Source: Flavobacterium sp. LPB0248 (GTDB taxonomy: Bacteria; Bacteroidota; Bacteroidia; Flavobacteriales; Flavobacteriaceae). Taken from it: a stretch of 64,000 bases of DNA. The stretch's first letter is position 1, and each line of letters opens with the position of its first letter. Shown here piece after piece: positions 8,916-17,293 of the stretch. The notes below the pieces were generated by a model. It worked only from the letters and a program-made list of their open reading frames with translations. It searched no databases and had not been told where the DNA came from. The translations under genes were made by a program, and so were the position numbers. The stretch is from assembly GCF_013388355.1 (NCBI RefSeq), contig NZ_CP058246.1, positions 2,170,001 to 2,234,000 on the forward strand, given 5' to 3'.

Positions 8916-9441
8916 ACTTTGAAAATCTATTGATCCAGAAAATCCATAAAACAAAAACATATCCGTAAATCATCAAAGGAAAAAAAGTGCCATGCAGAAA
9001 ACTGGTATACTGCGGAAAATTATATACGAGAACAATCAAAAGTGAAATTCTAATGACATTTAAAATATAAATAGATATAAGTCCAAAGATTATAAACAAT
9101 AGCGTCTTTTTGAAATTTCCAGAAAAAGCGGCCACAAACGACACAAAAAGTATCATCACGCTTACAGCATTACAGCCTTCGGTTATGTGCGCTATAAATC
9201 TGCCATTTAAAATAATGTCCTGCCACGGATTTTGTGAATTTTTCTGAATTAACACATCGTAACCAAAAAGCTTTAGCAATTGTTCCGAATTTTTGCCAGA
9301 AATCATCGTTATAGCATCAAGATCTTCTGCTTGATAGCTGTTTAAATAAAATTTATAAAGCAGCGTAAAAATAATATAAGTCAGAAAAAAGATGCTTATA
9401 AAAATCAGAAATGGCCTAAACTGGACTAAATATTTTTTCAA
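8905..9441 (-). CDS. xrtF: Exosortase family protein XrtF
   Basis: A 178-residue multi-pass membrane protein with the exosortase/archaeosortase catalytic triad pattern: Cys90 in HITEGCNAV, Arg131 in LNVIRISLL and His150 in SFLHGTFF. It is much shorter than the PEP-CTERM exosortases (EpsH) and fits the flavobacterial XrtF subfamily. Exosortases are transpeptidase-like enzymes thought to cleave and anchor proteins bearing a C-terminal sorting tag. No tagged substrate, EPS cluster or glycosyltransferase lies nearby, only its associated membrane protein. Confidence 0.9.
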   Translation of the reverse strand: MKKYLVQFRPFLIFISIFFLTYIIFTLLYKFYLNSYQAEDLDAITMISGKNSEQLLKLFGYDVLIQKNSQNPWQDIILNGRFIAHITEGCNAVSVMILFVSFVAAFSGNFKKTLLFIIFGLISIYILNVIRISLLIVLVYNFPQYTSFLHGTFFPLMIYGYVFVLWIFWINRFSKYAK

Positions 9442-9487
9442 GAGATTTTTTTTTCAAATTTATATATTTTTTGAGTTTAGCTTTAAA

Positions 9488-9495
9488 TACTTTTG
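9488..9495 (+). promoter_or_regulatory. Bacteroidota -7 promoter element before the GAF gene
   Basis: TACTTTTG fits TAnnTTTG exactly, 16 bases before the chosen ATG at 9512. No well-spaced -33 TTG was found. The element supports 9512 over the upstream in-frame start at 9392. Confidence 0.5.
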
Positions 9496-9511
9496 TATAA
9501 AATTTAATATC

Positions 9512-9967
9512 ATGACATTTCAAGAATTACAACCAAAGATAAGTACAATTGTCGCTGACAATGAAACAAATAGAGACGAAAAATTATTAGCAGTCTGCAA
9601 GCTATTAAACGAGAATATCGAATATTACAATTGGGTTGGCTTTTATTTTGCTAATCACGATACTAAAACTTTGCATTTAGGTCCATATGTTGGTGCAGAA
9701 ACAGATCATACAGTTATTCCGTTTGGTAAAGGAATCTGCGGTCAGGTTGCCGAAAGCAATGCCAATTTTGTAGTCCCTGACGTTAAAGCACAAGATAATT
9801 ATATTGCCTGCAGTTTAACAGTTAAATCTGAAATTGTAGTACCACTTTTTGTGAATGGAGTTAATATTGGCCAAATCGATATTGACAGTCATGTTATTGA
9901 TCCGTTTACAGAAGCCGACGAAAGATTTTTGGAATTTGTAAATCAAGAAGTTGCTAAATTATTCTAG
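9512..9967 (+). CDS. GAF-domain protein, free methionine-(R)-sulfoxide reductase-like
   Basis: A 151-residue single GAF domain resembling YebR/fRMsr enzymes, which reduce free methionine-R-sulfoxide. Family segments are clear: YYNWVGFYF (39-47), VIPFGKGICGQVAE (68-81) and IACSLTVKSEIVVPL (98-112). Of the three cysteines in E. coli fRMsr, the equivalents of Cys94 (Cys76) and the catalytic Cys118 (Cys100) are present, while the first one, normally 10 residues before GxCG, is His66. The start is the ATG at 9512; the 40 residues upstream in frame are hydrophobic, overlap the divergent xrtF gene and are not part of the family. Confidence 0.85.
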   Translation: MTFQELQPKISTIVADNETNRDEKLLAVCKLLNENIEYYNWVGFYFANHDTKTLHLGPYVGAETDHTVIPFGKGICGQVAESNANFVVPDVKAQDNYIACSLTVKSEIVVPLFVNGVNIGQIDIDSHVIDPFTEADERFLEFVNQEVAKLF

Positions 9968-10000
9968 AAGAACTATTTTTAAGATAAAAAATAGAACTGA

Positions 10001-10696
10001 ATGAAAAGAAACATCTTACTCTTTTTGCTTCTGATAATTTCAGTTAGTCTTTCTGCACAAATCAGCATGATGTCTAAAAAAATCTTTTTAGACTCGTTAA
10101 ATCAGGAATGCACGCCCAACAATTATAGTTACACAAGGGTAATTACAAATTATTCTCAAAAAACTGTTCGCTATGTTGTTACTGATTTTTATAAGAATGG
10201 AAGAAAGAAAATGACCGGTTCTACTCTGGATCGCGATGTTTTAAAAAAAGACGGCGAATTTATTTACTATTATAAAAACGGAGGAAAAGAAACAGTTGTC
10301 AACTATTCTGAGGATCACAAAAACGGAAAAGAAATCAATTGGTACGAAAACCAAAATAAAAAGTGCGAAAAGCAGAATCTCTGGGATCCGAAAACAAAAA
10401 AGACACAAACTTTAGTTCTTAACTGCTGGGATGAAAACAAAAGTCAGACCGTAGTTGACGGAAATGGAGATTATGAAGAAACAGATTTATTTGTAACACA
10501 AAAAGGAACTCTTAAAGATGGGTTGAAACAAGGAGTTTGGGAAGGAAATGATGCGTCGAGAAAAATTACATTTGTTGATAATTATGATAAAGGAGTTTTA
10601 ATTTCAGGCGTGAGCACTGATACAAACAATGTCAAATTTTCCTATTCTTCTTTAAGCGAAAAGCAATCTGGCAAAAAAGCCCAGAAGCTTAAGTAA
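10001..10696 (+). CDS. Exported MORN-like repeat protein
   Basis: A 231-residue protein with a signal peptide (MKRNILLFLLLIISVSLSAQ). Repeated short units of the type FYKNGRKKMTG, YYKNGGKETVV and NWYENQNKKCE resemble the MORN_2/YwqK-type beta-hairpin repeats common in Bacteroidota exported proteins. A last degenerate unit is TLKDGLKQGVWEG. No catalytic motif is visible. It lies 33 bases after the GAF gene in the same direction, but nothing links their functions. The C-terminus is Lys/Ser-rich. Confidence 0.7.
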   Translation: MKRNILLFLLLIISVSLSAQISMMSKKIFLDSLNQECTPNNYSYTRVITNYSQKTVRYVVTDFYKNGRKKMTGSTLDRDVLKKDGEFIYYYKNGGKETVVNYSEDHKNGKEINWYENQNKKCEKQNLWDPKTKKTQTLVLNCWDENKSQTVVDGNGDYEETDLFVTQKGTLKDGLKQGVWEGNDASRKITFVDNYDKGVLISGVSTDTNNVKFSYSSLSEKQSGKKAQKLK

Positions 10697-10762
10697 AAAA
10701 ACGATCATAAATCGTTAAAAACAAATTTCTTAACCCTTATTTTAAGATTCTTTTATTTTTGT

Positions 10763-10793
10763 TTGATTCTTTTGATTTTTTAATCTAATTTTG
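10763..10793 (+). promoter_or_regulatory. Promoter of rpsO
   Basis: TTG (10763-10765) and TAATTTTG (10786-10793, exact TAnnTTTG) are separated by 20 bases, matching the Bacteroidota housekeeping consensus. The ATG of rpsO is 56 bases downstream. Confidence 0.7.
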
Positions 10794-10848
10794 CACCCGT
10801 CTTACAAAAGTTGTATGACATACATAAAAATCATTAAATAATATTGGA

Positions 10849-11115
10849 ATGTATTTAACTAAAGAAAAGAAAGAAGAAATTTTCGCACAACACGGTGGTG
10901 CAACAAACACAGGAAGTGCAGAAGGTCAAATCGCATTGTTCACTTACAGAATTGCTCACTTAACTGAACACTTGAAAAAAAATCGTCACGATTATAACAC
11001 TGAGCGTTCTCTTGTACTATTAGTAGGTAAAAGAAGAGCGTTACTTGATTACTTGAAAAAGAAAGAGATCAACAGATATCGTGAGATTATCAAAGTATTG
11101 AATATCAGAAAATAA
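10849..11115 (+). CDS. rpsO: 30S ribosomal protein S15
   Basis: An 88-residue protein of exact S15 length. It contains the conserved segments GSAEGQIALFTYRIAHLTEHLK and a C-terminal LVGKRRALLDYLKK. S15 binds the central domain of 16S rRNA early in small-subunit assembly. It is followed by its own terminator and then pnp, the same rpsO-pnp gene order seen in many bacteria. Confidence 0.98.
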   Translation: MYLTKEKKEEIFAQHGGATNTGSAEGQIALFTYRIAHLTEHLKKNRHDYNTERSLVLLVGKRRALLDYLKKKEINRYREIIKVLNIRK

Positions 11116-11124
11116 TCAATATAG

Positions 11125-11155
11125 AAAAGAGGTGCGAAAGTGCCTCTTTTTGTTT
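11125..11155 (+). terminator. Terminator of rpsO
   Basis: An 11-bp stem with two G-T wobbles is closed by a GAAA tetraloop (11136-11139) and followed by a T-rich tail. It starts 10 bases after the rpsO stop, so pnp probably has its own promoter or depends on partial read-through. Confidence 0.85.
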
Positions 11156-11212
11156 TTACATTACAGCTGTTTATAATAAGCATATTACAAGAAAAAAAGT
11201 TTGGTTTTTCAT

Positions 11213-11279
11213 TGGGTTTTAGATAACAACAACTACACACAACAACAACTACAACACAACTAAAACCCATTGTATAATC
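11213..11279 (+). promoter_or_regulatory. Candidate pnp 5' leader stem with CAA-rich loop
   Basis: A perfect 10-bp stem (11213-11222 with 11270-11279) encloses a 47-base loop made almost only of A and C (ACAACAAC-type repeats). The stem ends 16 bases before the pnp ATG, and an AAGGA ribosome-binding-like motif (11283-11287) sits between them. In other bacteria pnp mRNA is autoregulated through a leader stem; a similar role here is inference only. Confidence 0.4.
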
Positions 11280-11295
11280 AATAAGGAAAAAATTT

Positions 11296-13431
11296 ATGAT
11301 TCCACAATTATTTGTAGAAAAGATCGATTTAGGTGATGGCAGAAGCATCACAATCGAGACAGGACGTTTAGCTAAACAAGCTGATGGTTCTGTAGTAGTT
11401 AGAATGGGCGACACTATGATTCTTGCAACTGCAGTTTCAGCTCGCACATCAAACCCAGGCGTTGACTTTTTACCATTAACGGTAGATTACCGCGAAAAAT
11501 TTGCAGCAGCAGGTCGTTTCCCAGGAGGTTTCTTTAAAAGAGAAGCACGTCCAAGCGACAGCGAAGTATTGACAATGAGATTAGTTGACCGTGTATTGCG
11601 TCCGCTTTTCCCAGACGATTACCATGCTGAAACACAAGTTATGATTCAGTTAATGTCTCACGACGAAGAAGTTATGCCAGATGCATTAGCTGGTTTAGCA
11701 GCTTCTGCAGCATTAGCTGTGTCAGATATTCCATTTTATAACTTAATTTCTGAAGTACGTGTTGCACGTATCGACGGAAAATTGGTTATCAACCCAAGTA
11801 GAGAAGAATTAGAAAAATCAGACATCGATATGATGATTGGAGCTTCTATGGATTCTGTAGCAATGGTTGAAGGTGAGATGAAAGAAATCTCAGAAGCTGA
11901 AATGATCGAAGCTATTAAGTTTGCTCACGAAGCTATCAAAGTTCAAATTCAGGCTCAATACCGTTTACAAGAAGCTTTTGGTAAAAAAGAAATTCGTACT
12001 TACGAAGGTGAGAAAGAAAACGAAGAAATTTACAAAAAAGTAAGAGAGGCAGCATACGATAAAATCTATGCTATTGCAAAAGTTGGTTCAGCTAAACACG
12101 AAAGAGGCGCTGCATTTGCTGAAGTAAAAGAAGAAGTTAAAGCTTTATTTACTGAAGAAGAATTAGCTGCTGATGGAGATTTAGTTTCAAAATATTTCTA
12201 CAAAACAAACAAAGAAGCTGTTCGTAATGTAGTTTTAGAATTAGGTGTTCGTTTAGATGGTAGAAAAACTACAGATATCAGACCAATCTGGTGTGAAACT
12301 GATTATTTACCAAGAGTACACGGTTCATCTTTATTTACACGTGGAGAAACTCAAGCTTTGGCTACAGTAACTTTAGGAACTTCTAGAGAAGCTAACCAAA
12401 TCGATTCTCCATCTGAACAAGGTGAAGAGAAATTCTACTTACACTATAACTTCCCTCCTTTCTCTACTGGTGAAGCAAAACCATTAAGAGGAACTTCAAG
12501 AAGAGAAGTTGGTCACGGTAACTTGGCTCAAAGAGCATTAAAAAATATGATTCCTGCAGATTGTCCTTATACAATTCGTGTTGTTTCTGAGGTTTTAGAA
12601 TCTAACGGTTCTTCTTCTATGGCAACAGTATGTGCTGGTACAATGGCTTTGATGGATGCTGGAGTTCAAATGGTAAAACCAGTTTCTGGAATTGCTATGG
12701 GATTGATTACTGACGGAGAGAAATTTGCTGTATTGTCTGACATCTTAGGAGACGAAGATCACTTAGGAGATATGGACTTTAAAGTAACTGGAACTGCTGA
12801 CGGTATTACAGCTTGTCAAATGGACATCAAAATTGATGGTTTACGTTATGACATTATGGAGCAAGCTTTGGCTCAAGCTCGTGATGGACGTTTACACATT
12901 TTAGGAAAATTAACTGAAACTATCGCTGCGCCAAGAGCTGACGTAAAAGCTCATGCACCAAAAATCATTACCAGAACTATTCCTGGAAACTTTATTGGAG
13001 CATTAATTGGACCTGGTGGAAAAGTAATTCAAGAATTACAAAAAGCTACTGGAACAACTATTGTAATTAACGAAGTTGATGAACAAGGTGTTATTGAAAT
13101 TTTAGGTACAGATCCTGCTGGAATTGAAGCAGTATTAGCAAAAATTGCTTCTATCACTTTCAAACCAGTATTAGGAGAAGCTTACGAAGTGAAAGTTATC
13201 AAAATGCTAGATTTTGGAGCTGTAGTTGAATATACTGCTGCACCAGGAAACGAAGTATTACTTCACGTATCTGAGCTTGCTTGGGAACGTACTGAAAACG
13301 TTGCTGACGTAGTTAAAATGGGAGATGTTTTCCAAGTGAAATACTTAGGAGTTGACCCTAAAACTAAAAAAGAGAAAGTGTCTAAAAAAGCACTTCTTCC
13401 AAGACCTCCGCGCGAGGAGAAAAAAGAGTAA
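11296..13431 (+). CDS. pnp: Polyribonucleotide nucleotidyltransferase (PNPase)
   Basis: A 711-residue enzyme of full family length that degrades RNA phosphorolytically from the 3' end. It has two RNase PH domains (first about 15-145, second about 320-540; [20 protein letters not shown] at the active-site region), the all-helical linker between them, a KH domain with the GPGG loop at 572-575, and a C-terminal S1 domain (about 620-690; [21 protein letters not shown]). Codon use is more G/C-ending than in the neighbouring cluster, as for a highly expressed gene. An AAGGA motif 8 bases before the ATG is unusual for this phylum. Confidence 0.97.
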   Translation: MIPQLFVEKIDLGDGRSITIETGRLAKQADGSVVVRMGDTMILATAVSARTSNPGVDFLPLTVDYREKFAAAGRFPGGFFKREARPSDSEVLTMRLVDRVLRPLFPDDYHAETQVMIQLMSHDEEVMPDALAGLAASAALAVSDIPFYNLISEVRVARIDGKLVINPSREELEKSDIDMMIGASMDSVAMVEGEMKEISEAEMIEAIKFAHEAIKVQIQAQYRLQEAFGKKEIRTYEGEKENEEIYKKVREAAYDKIYAIAKVGSAKHERGAAFAEVKEEVKALFTEEELAADGDLVSKYFYKTNKEAVRNVVLELGVRLDGRKTTDIRPIWCETDYLPRVHGSSLFTRGETQALATVTLGTSREANQIDSPSEQGEEKFYLHYNFPPFSTGEAKPLRGTSRREVGHGNLAQRALKNMIPADCPYTIRVVSEVLESNGSSSMATVCAGTMALMDAGVQMVKPVSGIAMGLITDGEKFAVLSDILGDEDHLGDMDFKVTGTADGITACQMDIKIDGLRYDIMEQALAQARDGRLHILGKLTETIAAPRADVKAHAPKIITRTIPGNFIGALIGPGGKVIQELQKATGTTIVINEVDEQGVIEILGTDPAGIEAVLAKIASITFKPVLGEAYEVKVIKMLDFGAVVEYTAAPGNEVLLHVSELAWERTENVADVVKMGDVFQVKYLGVDPKTKKEKVSKKALLPRPPREEKKE

Positions 13432-13463
13432 TCAGATCTTAGTTTACTAAAGGTTTATTTATA

Positions 13464-13499
13464 AAAAACCCCAATTCATTTATTTGAATTGGGGTTTTT
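13464..13499 (+). terminator. Terminator of pnp
   Basis: A long stem (AACCCCAATTCA/TGAATTGGGGTT core) ends in a T run. The segment 13433-13499 resembles 20160-20223 after the first TonB module. Confidence 0.85.
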
Positions 13500-13585
13500 A
13501 AGTTTTATAGCTATTTTCCAATATAAAATCACAAGGTTAAAACACTAATCTACAACGTTTTCAGGAAACACATTATAGATTAAAT

Positions 13586-13622
13586 AATGTTGTTGGTTTA
13601 AAAATCAATGTTGTTGGTTTAA
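13586..13622 (+). repeat. Two 16-bp direct repeats, 21-bp period, upstream of the TonB module
   Basis: AATGTTGTTGGTTTAA occurs at 13586-13601 and again at 13607-13622 with no mismatch. The 21-base period is two helical turns, which would place both copies on the same DNA face. They lie 71 bases before the first module gene, in the position of an operator or activator site. No regulator is identified. Confidence 0.6.
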
Positions 13623-13692
13623 TTTATTTTTTAAAGGATTGTCATTAACATAGTTTTATATAGAAAATAGCTACACAAAAACTAAAATTTTG

Positions 13693-14499
13693 ATGAAAAA
13701 AGGTATTACAAGGTCAGGAATTAATAACACAATATTATTTATTACTATCTCTTTTAAATTCAAACTATATTGTAAAAACCAACCATCTAAAATCATAAAC
13801 CTCTCAACAATAGTTTTCATCCTGTTATTGCTTTCAATCAACGGTTTTTCTCAAACCAATGAAAAAAAAGAAGTCTCCAATTATTTTGACAAAATTGTTG
13901 GCGAAGAGATTTTAAACATCAATAACGGCAAAATTCATATTGATCCTTATAATTTAAAAAACAGCCATAATTATTATTTAGATAAAAACTTTGTTAAAGG
14001 ATCTGTTTTTTATGACAACCAGTTTTATGAAAATGTCCTCATAAAGTATGACATCTACAAAGATCAACTTGTTAAATCGTTTGCAAATAATACCGCATTC
14101 GGCATAACTCTGATAAATGAAAAAACAGATTATTTTTTCATTGAAAATAAAAAGTTTATCAATATTGACACTAAATATAAATTCCCCAAAGTCATCACTG
14201 GATTCTTTGAAGAAAAGTATTTAGGCAAAAAAATCTCCTTATACATTAAGCACTTTAAAACTGCAAAAGAAATTATAGTTGAAACTACTTTGTATACAGA
14301 ATTCAAAGAATTGAGCGATTATCAGCTTCTTTATAATTCAAAATTTACGCCTGTAAATACACAAAAAGAAATCCTCGCAATATTTCCTGACCTAAAAAAA
14401 GAAATAAAAGATTATTACAAAAAAAATAAACTTTTAGAAGAGACAGCCCCAAACCTATTTAAAGCAGATTTACTAAAATTTATTGATAACAATTTATAA
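13693..14499 (+). CDS. Exported protein of unknown function, TonB module copy 1
   Basis: A 268-residue protein from the ATG at 13693 (a TTG directly before it is less likely). A hydrophobic segment ending LLLSINGFSQ looks like a signal peptide, but about 35 residues precede it, so the true start may be internal. The mature part is rich in Lys, Asn and Tyr and shares its pattern with the protein at 20457: NYFDKIVG, LNINNGKIH, then an FYENVLIKYDI-like strand and a FFIENKKFI strand. No family is recognised. The 19-base gap to the TonB receptor suggests co-expression, and the conserved pairing in both module copies suggests a periplasmic or surface partner of the receptor. Confidence 0.7.
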   Translation: MKKGITRSGINNTILFITISFKFKLYCKNQPSKIINLSTIVFILLLLSINGFSQTNEKKEVSNYFDKIVGEEILNINNGKIHIDPYNLKNSHNYYLDKNFVKGSVFYDNQFYENVLIKYDIYKDQLVKSFANNTAFGITLINEKTDYFFIENKKFINIDTKYKFPKVITGFFEEKYLGKKISLYIKHFKTAKEIIVETTLYTEFKELSDYQLLYNSKFTPVNTQKEILAIFPDLKKEIKDYYKKNKLLEETAPNLFKADLLKFIDNNL

Positions 14500-14518
14500 G
14501 CTCTATTTCTAAATCTAA

Positions 14519-17281
14519 ATGAAAAAACCCTTTCTCTTCTGTTTATTTTTGTTACTGCCTCTCTTTCTTTTTTCTCAGGAAAAAAATGTTTCTGCAGCAT
14601 ATTCAAACGTAACACGAAAAAAAGCTATCGAAATAATTGAAAAAAACACATCTTTTCATTTCTATTTCGAAGACCAATGGCTATCTAAAGATGAACTTAT
14701 TTCGGGCGAATTTAAGAATACATCTATTACAGTAATTTTAGATGCTGTTTTTAATAACACAACCATAAATTATATTATTGACAACAATAATATAATTCTG
14801 AGCAATGGTCTTTTAATATCGAACCCGATTACTGAAAATTATTTCAAAAACACTGACAATAAAACTGTTAGCAAAATAAGTGCTTTGCAAGTTGTCCCGA
14901 TTTATAATAAACAGTATCTAAATGATTCTAAGAAAGATTCAGACTCTATAATTTCTTTAGGAAAACAGTCTTTAATAAACACGTCTCAAACTTATACCTT
15001 ATCAGGCTATATTAAAGACAGAATTTCAGGAAAACCAGAATACAATATTACCATCAAAATAAAAGACAAAGACATAAGCACCACAACTGATGCAAATGGC
15101 TATTATAGCTTTAGAGTTCCTGCAGGAATCAATATAATTGAGACACAATCATTAAATCATCAATCAAAGACCAAAAAGATTGTGCTTTATAATAATGGAA
15201 AGGTTGATTTTAATTTAGATGAAAATGTAAATGCACTTAAAGAAGTTGTTATTGAAAATAAAAGAACAAAAAATACCGCTTCGGCAGTTGCTGGTCTTAC
15301 AAGCATCAATGTTGAAAACATCAAAAATGTACCTTTAATTCTAGGTGAAAGAGATATTTTTAAAGTTGCGACAACACTCCCAGGGATAAAAACGGCAGGA
15401 GAAGGTTCTGCAGGATTTAATGTACGTGGAGGAAAAGATGATCAAAACTTGTTTTTACTTGACAACGCTTCTCTCTACAATCCATCTCACTTTTTGGGTT
15501 TCTTTTCTTCTGTAAATCCATTTACAACCAAAACAGCCGATATCTACAAAGGGAGTATTCCTGCTGAGTTTGGAGGACGTCTTTCTTCTGTTTTTGATAT
15601 AAAATCTAAAAGCGGAAATACCGAAAAAGTTTCTGGTGAAGCGGGAATTGGCCCTGTAATGAGTAATGTAACACTCGAACTTCCGATAGTAAAAGGAAAA
15701 TCAAGCTTGTTATTTGGCGGCAGAGCGAGTTATTCTGATTGGATTTTGAAGGCCATTAAGGAACCAGAATTAGACAATAGTCAAGCTTCTTTTTATGATT
15801 TGCTTATAAAATACAATCACCAAATCTCAAAAAAAGATGATCTGGAAACTTCCTTATATTATAGCCATGACAAATACAGTATTAATTCAGATTCTATCTA
15901 CAAATACAGCAATTTATTAGCAACAGTAAAATGGGATCACGATTTCAATCTAAAAAACAAATCTTCATTAATTGTTACAAATAGCCAATATAAATTCAAC
16001 ATCGATTACGATTCTCAACCAGAAAAATCATTTGATTACGGCTATAAAATCAATGAAACTCAGTTTGTTTTTAAAATGAAGTCCAATCTTAATGAAAAAC
16101 ACTTATTTAATTATGGCATTAGCAGTAAATTATACAATGTTGAACCTGGATTTCTTAAACCAACAACCAGCAACTCTCTAATTAAAAATATCACACTTGA
16201 AAAAGAAAAAGCATTAGAGTCGGCTTTATTCTTTACCGAAAATTATAAAGTCAACGATAAGTTTTTAATTAATTTAGGTTTACGCTATTCTTTCTATTCT
16301 GCACTTGGCCCTGCCACGCAAAACATCTACCAAGATGACCAGCCTAAATCTGACAGAACCGTTGTTGACACTAAGACTTATTCTAATAATGAGTCTGTAA
16401 AAACTTATGGTGGCTTTGAACCTAGATTTTCAGCTCGATATTTTATACTTCCAGATCTATCTATAAAAGCAAGTTTTGACAGAACATATCAATATATGCA
16501 TTTACTGTCTACAAACACCACTCAATCTCCAATGGATGTGTGGAAGCTTTCAGATTTAAATACTGAACCACAATCTTCTAATCAATTCTCGTTAGGAGTT
16601 TTCAAAAATATAATTGAGAAATCATTAGAATTAAGTGTCGAAGGTTATTATAAACGCTCTAAAAACATTCTGGATTACAAAGTTGGTGCCGAATTATTTT
16701 TGAACCAAAACATAGAAACTGAACTTCTTCAAGGAGAAGGAAAAGCTTATGGAGTTGAATTTTTAATCAAAAAAGAAAAAGGAAATTTTAACGGATGGTT
16801 AAGCTATACTTATTCGAGAGCTTTAATAAAACTGGATAGCAGATTTGACGCTGAAAAAATAAACAATGGAGATTATTTTCCTACGAATTATGACAAACCG
16901 CATGATTTTAGTGCTATTCTAAATTATAAATTCACAAAAAGGTATAGCTTGTCAACTAATTTTGTTTACCAAACCGGCAGACCTGTCACCTTCCCTATTG
17001 GATCTTATGACTTAACAGGAGAGCAATTTACTTTATACAGCAATCGCAACCAATATAGAATTCCAGATTATTATAGGCTAGATATAGGTCTAAATTTTGA
17101 AGGAAATCACAAAATAAAAAAACTCGCTCATAGTTTTTGGAACCTTTCAGTTTATAATGTTCTTGGGCGAAACAACCCTTACAATGTTTATTTTGTTACT
17201 GAAGATAAAAAAATCAAGGCTTACAAAACCTCTATTTTTTCTGTTCCAATTCCAACAATCACTTACAATATCAAGTTTTAA
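14519..17281 (+). CDS. TonB-dependent receptor with STN and carboxypeptidase-like domains, module copy 1
   Basis: A 920-residue outer-membrane receptor. The signal peptide ends near residue 20 (PLFLFSQ). It is followed by an STN-type domain (about 25-95; KKAIEIIEKNTSFHFYFED), a carboxypeptidase D regulatory-like domain (about 158-240; TDANGYYSFRVPAG), a plug (about 265-375; AGEGSAGFNVRGG, YKGSIPAEFGGRLSSVFDI) and the barrel. STN domains usually signal to an inner-membrane FecR anti-sigma, but no FecR is encoded here. It is followed 13 bases later by a DUF4249 lipoprotein, a known pairing in Bacteroidota. The ligand is unknown. A close paralog sits at 21201. Confidence 0.92.
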   Translation: MKKPFLFCLFLLLPLFLFSQEKNVSAAYSNVTRKKAIEIIEKNTSFHFYFEDQWLSKDELISGEFKNTSITVILDAVFNNTTINYIIDNNNIILSNGLLISNPITENYFKNTDNKTVSKISALQVVPIYNKQYLNDSKKDSDSIISLGKQSLINTSQTYTLSGYIKDRISGKPEYNITIKIKDKDISTTTDANGYYSFRVPAGINIIETQSLNHQSKTKKIVLYNNGKVDFNLDENVNALKEVVIENKRTKNTASAVAGLTSINVENIKNVPLILGERDIFKVATTLPGIKTAGEGSAGFNVRGGKDDQNLFLLDNASLYNPSHFLGFFSSVNPFTTKTADIYKGSIPAEFGGRLSSVFDIKSKSGNTEKVSGEAGIGPVMSNVTLELPIVKGKSSLLFGGRASYSDWILKAIKEPELDNSQASFYDLLIKYNHQISKKDDLETSLYYSHDKYSINSDSIYKYSNLLATVKWDHDFNLKNKSSLIVTNSQYKFNIDYDSQPEKSFDYGYKINETQFVFKMKSNLNEKHLFNYGISSKLYNVEPGFLKPTTSNSLIKNITLEKEKALESALFFTENYKVNDKFLINLGLRYSFYSALGPATQNIYQDDQPKSDRTVVDTKTYSNNESVKTYGGFEPRFSARYFILPDLSIKASFDRTYQYMHLLSTNTTQSPMDVWKLSDLNTEPQSSNQFSLGVFKNIIEKSLELSVEGYYKRSKNILDYKVGAELFLNQNIETELLQGEGKAYGVEFLIKKEKGNFNGWLSYTYSRALIKLDSRFDAEKINNGDYFPTNYDKPHDFSAILNYKFTKRYSLSTNFVYQTGRPVTFPIGSYDLTGEQFTLYSNRNQYRIPDYYRLDIGLNFEGNHKIKKLAHSFWNLSVYNVLGRNNPYNVYFVTEDKKIKAYKTSIFSVPIPTITYNIKF

Positions 17282-17293
17282 TTCATTTATCTC

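Noticed and set aside
9392-9511. N-terminal extension of the GAF protein
   Set aside because: It overlaps the divergent xrtF start region, is Phe/Lys-rich noise, and a perfect -7 promoter element lies inside it.
11049-11447. 132-codon minus-strand frame across the rpsO-pnp gap
   Set aside because: It overlaps both conserved genes and reads as low-complexity Val/Cys and Ser runs from the CAA-rich leader.
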